64,000 bases of DNA from Isoetes taiwanensis (Eukaryota; Streptophyta; Lycopodiopsida; Isoetales; Isoetaceae), in NCBI GenBank assembly GCA_021234155.1, contig JAJEKV010000838.1, forward strand, positions 1 through 64,000, read 5' to 3'. Positions 57,230 to 64,000 of the stretch are shown here, in pieces (the stretch's first letter is position 1; each line of letters begins with the position of its first letter). The notes under the pieces are model-generated. The model was not told the origin of the DNA, made no database searches, and saw only the letters and a list, made by a program, of their open reading frames with translations. The translations under genes and the position numbers were made by a program.

Positions 57230-57789
57230 TTCTTTCAAGTTAGCACCTGCACACGAGGAACATGTCTTAACTGTTGGAGGATATGGTGGCGTTGGAAGAC
57301 ATGCACGATTATCTGATACCTTACTACTTGACCAATTCAATGGGACTATCAAACATTTGGATACTATTGAGCCACCTTCTCCAAGAATGGGACAGGGGGC
57401 TTTTGTCTTAGGTGATAAGATGTGGGTGATAGGTGGGAGGGAGGATCCAAGCACCCCTCTCCAAGAAGTTATGGTCCTTGACATAGATATGTTGTAGGCA
57501 TCGCCATGCAGGTGCATCGCTTGGTTCAAGAATCTACATTCATGGGGGTTGAGGAAGATCTGTAGCTTATGGTGACCTGCGAGTGTTGGATACCCACTTG
57601 AGACATTGGTCATTACTTGAATGTAGAGGCAACATACCATTTCCACGGTATTCACATTCATTAATTGCAATTGGTAACAAACTTTACACGTTTGGTGGAT
57701 TTGATGGCGCCATTATCTTTGGTGATATTTATATGTTTGACATCTCCACATGTACATGGACGAAGGAGACCACAATTGGTGGCAAATTC
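57230..57789 (+). pseudogene. Kelch-repeat protein gene fragment
   Basis: At about 57,255 LTVGGYGGVG is followed by PPSPRMGQGAFVLGDKMWVI and GG; in the 57583-57792 frame the sequence reads PFPRYSHSLIAIGNKLYTFG, GFDGAIIFGDIYMFDISTCT and W. These are kelch units (P R..H......... .Y..GG......... ...D.....W), which build beta-propellers. At least two units in two frames, with a TAG stop near 57,495. The parent protein is not identified. Confidence 0.65.
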
Positions 57790-57910
57790 TAAAATATTTT
57801 TTATAACTTGAGTATGTGGTGCAGCACCATAGTTTTTTTTTCAATCGTTTATCTTGTTTTCTTTGTGCGATTTTTGTTGGGGCCGAAGGGTCTAATTTTT
57901 TTTTTTTTTT

Positions 57911-58359
57911 AACTACCGACATATAACTACTTAGTAACATTATTAATACAAACTATTGCATCAACACATTTAAATGAAAATCCCCCTGAAACCCCCTTTG
58001 GTTTGGGTGTATATTCACACGGGGGGTTAAGTAGGGCAGCGAGAGCCCTTAAAAACTTATAATACATGTACAAAATTAACGCCATTAAGTACATTCCCTC
58101 AAATCTTATAGTATTTTGCAAACCTCAATATACAGTATACATAAACTTGTACAAGCATACCCCACAAACGAGGATCGCTATGTACGGTCTAGATCTTGGA
58201 ATAAAGGGCAAATATGCCCATCCGATGACTCGTTGCGGAGTAACCCAGGTGTGAATATACACCCAAACCAAAGGGGTTTTTGGGGATTTTTCATTTAAAT
58301 GTGTTGGATGCAATAGTTTGTATTAATAATATTCTTTGTTAGTTATATCTTTGGTAGTT
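57911..58359. mobile_element. Foldback MITE with arms of about 110 bp
   Basis: 57,911-58,020 and 58,250-58,359 are inverse complements: AACTACC/GGTAGTT at the tips, ACTATTGCATC/GATGCAATAGT, CCCAAACCAAAGGGG and its complement, and ATATTCACAC/GTGTGAATAT at the inner ends. Poly-T (left) and poly-A (right) flank it. No coding capacity. A second, partial copy lies at 51,903-52,262 in reverse. Confidence 0.8.
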
Positions 58360-58370
58360 AAAAAAAAAAA

Positions 58371-58437
58371 TCTCGATAATACAATCTAAAACAAAATGTT
58401 GGCCTTAACTTCCTTTGTACATAGAAACCAAGCTCGA
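58371..58437 (+). repeat. Tandem array unit 2, last part
   Basis: ATACAATCTAAAACAAAATG through GAAACCAAGCTCGAC, completing unit 2; unit 3 follows directly. Confidence 0.75.
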
Positions 58438-59205
58438 CGACAGGTGGAATTTTAAAGCGAGGGCGGACTTGGGTTCGATTCGTGGGTGCATTAAAACTTA
58501 ATTACAAATATAAAAGGAAGTATGAGAAAGCGCCAAATTGTCTCTATCTACAATATTCTAATACATAGCTAATACAACTATCCTCACCAATATAAGTGCC
58601 ACCAATAATTCACAAATACATATGCACTGTGCACGCTATATACACTACACTAAACACACGACCACTACCCGCCTATTAGTAGCGAGATACACGCCATCGA
58701 AATTATATTGTTGGATGCACAAGGCGTAAACCCCGGCGTTAAACTCTTAATACATAGATATATTTCATGATGATGTATACCTATACAGTTTGACAACATT
58801 CTTATGCGCCCGCCGATCTTTCGAAACCTTGGGAATGGGGTTTTTAATTGGGGCATATGTAATTTGGTTGCAAATTGCGCTCATAGTAAGGTCCCATAGG
58901 CCGATTGGTCTCCGTGGATGATAAAACAAGAAAAATTAGTTTAAAAATGAAATATTCTTTTAAGAGCATAGAATGGCGGATATGATTGTCCTTTTGGGAA
59001 TATGTGCCTAAAATCGTAATTAAGTTGTCAATGGGTTGATTTCAAACCTTTGATTAATGTGACGGTTGTATAAAGTGTAGAATATGGTCTCAGTATGTCT
59101 CAATTTGATATATTAAAGTACAAATGCTAAGACATGGGTATAGTCCATGGTTTTTTTATTGATAGTCCATAATATAGACCATGTTTTCCAATTAAAAAGA
59201 AATAG
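58438..59205 (+). repeat. Tandem array unit 3, first part
   Basis: Matches 39,857-40,620 with more substitutions than unit 2. Its hairpin is lost (GGCGTAAACCCCGGCG). The unit is interrupted at AAAGAAATAG by insertion 3. Confidence 0.8.
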
Positions 59206-60022
59206 TTTTTTTTTTTTTTTTTTTTTTTTTGGGACGACAAACTTTATTGAAACTCAAGCCAAAAAACAAAATACAAGAATGGGACGGGGGAATAAAGTCT
59301 TAGAGGATAATCATGATCAAGCGGGTAGAACCACCAGCCTATGCATAAGACAACACACTCAAATAGGACTCAAATATCATAGATATGTTGGCGGGAGCAA
59401 GCGAAGAGCAATGGTAAACCTTAACAATTTCTAGCTTGCGTCACGGAGGACATTCATTGGGGGAGGAATATCAAACCTTGAAAGATAGATGGTCTGCTGG
59501 CTTCGGATGGACCACAACAACCATTGATGCTAAATGAAATGCTTGGCAACGCAACTTATTCCAAGTATCGGGATAGATAGCTAGAAGCACTGGCGACTTG
59601 TCAATGTCACATGAAAAGAAAGCAGCCAAGACCTTTGGTGGAGATGAACACATAAAAGAAACAATGCTCAATGGTCTGGTCCCTTTGAGACCACAATTGG
59701 GCGAAATTCTAAATTCTCATTGTACCGATGGGGACGAGACCTATTTAGCAAAAAGGTTGCTAGTACTCGCCATTGGTTGCTCCGAGAGAGGCTATTTTGA
59801 AGGGTGCATGTGGGTTTCCCACGGATTATTCATGAGCATAGGCTTGTGAATTCTATGTATAGGCTGCATGTCAATAGTGATATCCTTCCGCCATCCACTA
59901 GGTGGTCCCTTTAGCTTTCACCTCCTAATTGGAGACGTATGTGGACTTGGGCTTGGGATAAAGGTGGCTGTGCTTTGGTGGCAGATTCTTCACAGAAGCC
60001 CTCGTGTGAACGTGCTTGTCCA
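59206..60022 (-). mobile_element. Insertion 3: poly(A)-tailed retrosequence
   Basis: On the minus strand the 817-bp insert ends in A25 (T25 at 59206-59230) with AATAAA 12 nt before it (TTTATT at 59243-59248). It is flanked by a target duplication, CAATTAAA(A)AGAAATAG at 59189-59205 and 60023-60038. That is the signature of LINE-type target-primed reverse transcription. A minus-strand frame (59671-59471) reads SSPPKVLAAFFSCDIDKSPV...; I do not recognise it. It could be a processed pseudogene or a 5'-truncated LINE end. Confidence 0.85.
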
Positions 60023-60448
60023 CAATTAAAAGAAATAGTATGATGGTTTATCAAGATGACTAAGACAATATTATGAGGCTAATAACGTGAAACGATTCAG
60101 ATATCTTGGAGTTGGGATGGCATTATAAATAAGCTTAATTTACACAAGGAATGTTAGACAAAGGTATGTAGCAGTGCTAGTTAGGCTTTTGTCAAGGCTA
60201 CTTCTAGCTTCCCTTTTTTTTTTTGAAGTTGTTGTTACCAGTATATATTACAAATTTAAAAGGGATGAGTTAGAATAGTACGTTATCCATAGAAAGAAGA
60301 AAATCTTTCCATACAATGTCTTTATTGGAAGGCCTCATTGTAGTAACTAACAAAGACTTATACAACCGTTGTTTAATCTCCAGTAATACAATCTAAAAAC
60401 AAAACGTCGACGCCACTTCCTAATTGTACATAGAAACCAAGCTCGACA
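60023..60448 (+). repeat. Tandem array unit 3, last part
   Basis: Resumes with the target duplication and runs to GAAACCAAGCTCGAC at 60,448, where array similarity ends. Confidence 0.85.
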
Positions 60449-60639
60449 ATAAGAAATGCCAATTTTTTTTGTCTTTGATCAAGGATGCGGTAACAACTCC
60501 AATTCAGTCCTATGTCTTTTAGAAATGCACTTGTATTTACCATGATTATCATTTTTTATTTAAATGGTACCTTAGCAAGACTTTCTCAAAGAATATTTAT
60601 ATGGTACCTTCTTGAAGAATAGAATAGAATAGAATAGAT

Positions 60640-60960
60640 TTTATATCGTACAGAAGACCAATTGGCCTATGGGACCTAAACAAAAAGAGAGCAGCAAGCG
60701 TATAACTGTCAGGATTAAAAAACCCCAGCCTGAAGGGTTTTCGAGGAAAAAATCTTAGCAGTAATAAGTATGCTAGTATATTGTACAGTTGTATAGGACA
60801 ACTCAATACTGTCCCGGAGGACAAAACTGAGTCCGTGCATCCATAACCTTCTGGATTGGACCCCAACAAGCCCATGGACGCCGTATTCAATAACTCATGC
60901 AACGGCTGGCCAGTCACTAGTAACCGAACATACCGCACTCGGATAACGTAGGGTCGCCGT
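60640..60960 (-). repeat. Diverged inverted copy of the array unit
   Basis: Reverse complement of the array segment around 41,380-41,500: GACCAATTGGCCTATGGGAC, TTAAAAAACCCC...GGGTTTT and AGCAGTAATAAGTATG-like words occur in the expected inverted order. Much more diverged than units 1-3. Confidence 0.6.
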
Positions 60961-62340
60961 TAATGGTGCGGCACCCTTATTTGGTGCGCCATATAAGGTC
61001 CACCTGGACTCCTTTTTGGTACAACACACCACCCAAATGGCGCAACGAACCCCTTTACAATGCAGCTTTTCTTTATTAATGGCGCTAACAGACACCATGC
61101 TGGATTTGGATTTTTGCTTGTCGGACTCCCGCTCTACCCACATGGCGATGCCTTTCTAACTATTGGACCCTAATTTTTTTCCAATTTCCCACACAAGTAA
61201 GATAATTTTTCTCCTCCCTTTGTAATGGTAGCTTAATTCTAACTCTTATCAGACCGTTGATGCTTAGGATCTCTGATTTGGCAGCAATCTAACCTTCTCT
61301 TTTCTGCATGCAGGTTCAGGTTAGTTGGAGATGGATATTGGGGGATGATTCAATGTATTTCTCTTCAGGAGAACAAAATCTCAGCTATTAAGCATCCAGA
61401 ATCGATGAACTGGCTGCAAAGGAGCCATCTTATATATATTATAAAATTATCCTGTAAGTATGTATGTCATGCATCAAACATTGACGGCTCGGATTGTGCC
61501 ACGTGGCATGCCAGGTGTCCTTTTTTAATGCCAAAAAGGTGCTATAGGCAATGCTCTGAAAAGGTGCGTGTACGTTCTGAAGCGGCAAAAGAAGAAGTTT
61601 TTGCTGATGATCTTCCCGCGGCATAAGAACCTGCATGCTCCTTTATATAATCGATCAAATCCCTACGCACGGGGAGAACGGAGTCGGTGTTAAATGGATC
61701 TACCCGGCCTTTTTGACCGACACGTATGCGAAGAGTAAGAAGAAAAGAAAGGTCTAATGCTGCAGTATAGCTTCTACATCGAGAATAATTGCATTAAGTA
61801 AAAGGCGGCGGATCAAACTATTGGTTTGATCCATTCCTTGCGAGATTGAGCCCTGTAAATGATCTAAAATCGTCGAATTTTTCTAGGTGACATGAAATCT
61901 AAAACTCCAATTTGTTCCGCGTTCATCCCAAATCGGAAGCAAATTCTTACATTTCCATTCTTTGCGAAAGCATTATTTGATCATAATTTGAATAAACCGG
62001 GCTTTTTATTGCGATAAGGAATCACCGAAGTTGAAAATCAAACCTCGAAAACGACCAGGTAAGAATCATAGCTCAAAGGGCAAAAGTATCTTTGGTGGGG
62101 TGCAAAAGCGGCGTCGGACACATCTTGTGGCACTCATATAGCACCCCATATGGCAGCTTGTTTAAGGTATTCTTGGTACTAGCACCACGGTAATTAGGTA
62201 ATCAATAGAAATATGTAACAACTCAATTAATAACAAAGTGGAATACTATGATAGAATAGTACATCGAGGGTGCTGATCTAAATCTTTGGGGCAGCGTTTT
62301 TTGATACCCACTAGCATACTTTTTGCCCCAAATTACGTCG
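60961..62340. other. Intergenic, no recognised gene
   Basis: Only short open frames (61143-60895 minus; 61345-61626 plus) without recognised domains. A duplicated GTTAAAATTTGAAGTATCGA occurs at 62,353 and 62,381. Confidence 0.4.
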
Positions 62341-62574
62341 AATCGAGCGCCCGGTTAAAATTTGAAGTATCGAAAGTGCCAGTTAAAATTTGAAGTATCG
62401 AAAAGGCTTTGAGTCGAAGCGATATTAAACATAAAATTGAGGTCTGAGAGAGAGGAGCTTGGGGAATTCGATGTCTTTGAAGAAATAGGCAGCGGAGTTG
62501 TAGATCCAAAGGTGGGTCTTTTGTTATCGCCTTTTTGGGCTGAATGCGGCCGTATTTTTCCTGCATGCTCGATC

Positions 62575-63876
62575 ATGAAGGCATCACTTAAAAGTAAGTA
62601 TGATTCTAGCCCCAATCACCGACCCACGGTGACCTTAATCCTTAAATTTGGTGATTTGAAGCTAAAAGCAAGTTGTTACGATAGGTCGCCGTTGTTGGCG
62701 AAGTTGCAAAACAAGGATTATCATTTGGTGTTGAAAAACCGGGTTCAATCCGAAGCGGTTAGGTTTTGGTTTATGAACCACCTGCTAAAGATTGCGGCGG
62801 TTGAAGCTTACATACATTTATCCTCAGAAGCGTAAGTCTAGCTTTTGATGCATAGAATAAGATAACACGTAAATATAGTTTTGGAAGGGGAAACTTCCGT
62901 GGCGGGGTTTCTGGAAAAGCTCCACTGGCGGCGCCCAGCGAAGCGGCGCGCCGCCGAGGTTTCTTCGAGCCCTTTCCCCCTCTAACGGCAGACCCCGCCC
63001 ATGCTTCTTAGGGACCTAGAAATTTCCTATAATTGTGATCCAGGTGTTAGTATTTGTGATTCCGTTCTTGATCTTTTGAGATTTGTAGAAGCGAATCAAA
63101 GCGAGATCTATTCAAATTTGAAGAATGAATCAAGCAAGGACAAAAGCGTTTGGCGATTATGCAGAATGGGAAAATCGAGGTCTAATACTCTATAATGTAG
63201 ATTTGCATGGAAAAAGAGTTAAATCGGGGAGTAGCGACTCACGATCGCCAGCTCAAAACGAAATAAACAAAGGAAAAGCCGATTTACATGCGAGGGAAGC
63301 TGTTCGGTGATAATCCTCTTTTCTTTCCCTAAATTTCCTTTGAGCGAGCATGAGAGTTCAAATCCGCCCGAGGTTAGAGTCTTGGCAAAAGCATGATCTT
63401 GTCGGACTGCATAAAAGTCTTGTTCGGCAAAGGCAAAGCTCTGTCTTGCAAAAAGCCACATTCAGCGGGGACAAAATTTGTGTTACGGGCATTACGGCAA
63501 AAGGTCGTGGCTTAAAGACACATTTGTTTGGCGCCACCGGATCGTAAAAATTTAGACTCAAAGTTACCTAAAAAAAATCGACAATGAAATCCACGGAAAT
63601 TTCCAGGTCCCTAAGGTTATGCAACTGAGAAAGCCCAGGTTAAATATAGTTATGTGCATGGAACCGATCTAATTTTAAATCTTCGGATTTTTTCTGCTTC
63701 ACAAAAGTTCTTACAAAAAACATACTTTGAAAGCTGGATATGAGACCAAGAACAAGACCTTGGGGCTTGAATGGAAGAATGACGACAAAGAATCGGGAGC
63801 GATTTAAGCTTTTGCCTTTGTGAATCGGCCTCCCAAGTTTCTACTTGAAAGAACATGGAATTGTGAGTTGACATCA
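62575..63876 (+). pseudogene. OEP24: Chloroplast outer envelope pore protein 24 (OEP24)-like gene, damaged
   Basis: Exon 1 starts at ATG 62575 (MKASLKSKYDSSPN, then KFGDLKLKASCYD and VRFWFMNHLLKIA...YIH) and ends at a GTAAGT donor at 62,832. The last exon, from about 63,611, reads GYATEKAQVKYSYVHG, then after frameshifts LKAGYETKNKTLGLEW, FKLFAFVN and PPKFLLERTWNCEL, the order of the OEP24 C-terminus. OEP24 is a beta-barrel solute channel of the plastid outer envelope. The middle of the protein was not found; 63,001-63,195 is open but unlike OEP24. At least three frame breaks. The native stop is missing: similarity ends at the LINE junction near 63,876. Confidence 0.7.
62895..63003. repeat. 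GC-rich inverted-repeat insert in the OEP24 intron
   Basis: GGAAG...CTTCC, TGGCGGGGTTTCT at the left and AGACCCCGCCCA at the right (imperfect inverse complements), with GGCGGCG/CGCCGCC words between. Strong base-composition contrast to the surrounding intron. It may be a small foldback element of about 110 bp. Confidence 0.4.
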
Positions 63877-64000
63877 TCAGTATATATGAGTTGCCGGATT
63901 GTGTGATGCATGAGATGGGGGCCCGCACCTCCGTGCTCAGAAAGCCAATCTTCCAGCTGGTCAATGTATAGGCCAAAGAGTGTGGGGGAGAGGGGGCAAT
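63870..64000 (-). pseudogene. LINE reverse transcriptase fragment
   Basis: Read on the minus strand from the window edge: CPLSPTLFGLYIDQLEDWLS, then GAGPHLMHHTIRQLIYTDDV. This is the non-LTR RT block G.PLSP.LF.LYI..L...L followed by the catalytic (F/Y)ADD box, here YTDD. The sequence turns into OEP24 antisense immediately after YTDDV. The rest of the LINE would lie beyond 64,000. Confidence 0.8.

Larger units (their letters stand above)
55595..58370. mobile_element. Insertion 2 in array unit 2
   Basis: Array sequence stops after GTTTAAT and continues at TCTCGATAATACAATCTA (58,370 on), so the 2.78 kb between is inserted. It holds a short diverged duplication (GACTTGCAAAATTTGT(T/C)ATC at about 55,899 and 56,041), a protein-like frame at 56,522-56,995 with no recognised domain, kelch-repeat sequence and a complete foldback MITE at its right edge. 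The class of the insertion itself is not clear; no terminal repeats were found. Confidence 0.55.

Noticed and set aside
62840-63560. Plastid or mitochondrial DNA insertion
   Set aside because: The AT-rich text with short open frames looked organellar at first, but I could match no organellar gene, and the flanks are OEP24 exons, so it is more simply intron.

Overview
The window looks like nuclear DNA of a land plant with a large, repeat-rich genome. Support comes from an intact PLS-class pentatricopeptide-repeat (PPR) gene without obvious introns in the open frame, a chromodomain Ty3/gypsy retrotransposon, and fragments of plant-type genes (OEP24, MAP65, type II peroxiredoxin, a CRF-type AP2/ERF factor). 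The PPR and LINE sequences have the flavour of ferns or gymnosperms; that placement is inference. Almost all recognisable genes apart from the PPR are broken. Many frame breaks sit at CG-rich words, so some may be sequence error at methylated sites rather than true decay.

Region by region: 1-12,960 is one Ty3/gypsy chromovirus: 5' LTR cut by the window edge, tRNA-iMet-like primer site, gag, protease, RT, RNase H, integrase and chromodomain remnants, a polypurine tract and a 3' LTR. Its leader (about 1,380-5,600) holds two promoter-bearing repeat units, each with two copies of a 65-base palindromic motif upstream of a TATA box. 13.4-20.7 kb holds an unrecognised, frameshifted multi-exon protein on the minus strand, with more than a dozen 22-26 bp perfect or near-perfect palindromes in its presumed introns and flanks. 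21.66-24.16 kb is an ATGGTT-type satellite split by a 2.15-kb Helitron-like insertion. 24.2-25.9 kb is a decayed transposase-like gene. 27.6-28.9 kb is the PPR gene. 29-39.8 kb is mostly intergenic, with minisatellites, a duplicated OEP24 first-exon fragment and two copies of a CGQCPNVYKL-coding repeat.

39,857-60,448 is the most structured part. It was originally a head-to-tail array of three roughly 1,158-bp units and is now split by three insertions. Insertion 1 (41,963-55,430, 13.5 kb) has a 5' GGGTTGCCCC end, the inverted word GGGCAACCC 18 nt inside the 3' end, a 3' hairpin, a CTTG terminus and a T|T target. A second element with the same ends (45,812-51,516) is nested inside it. Together they carry exon-sized pieces of Hsp70, MAP65 (twice), a SpoU/TRM3 RNA methyltransferase, peroxiredoxin IIF and a CRF-type AP2/ERF gene, several with splice sites in place. 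This resembles a Helitron2/Helentron-like rolling-circle element with gene capture. Insertion 2 (about 55,595-58,370) carries kelch-repeat sequence and a foldback MITE. Insertion 3 (59,206-60,022) is a poly(A)-tailed retrosequence with a 16-17 bp target-site duplication.

60.6-64 kb holds an inverted, older copy of part of the array unit, an OEP24-like gene remnant, and a LINE reverse-transcriptase fragment that abuts the OEP24 3' end. No CRISPR array, rRNA operon, confident tRNA gene or organellar gene was seen.
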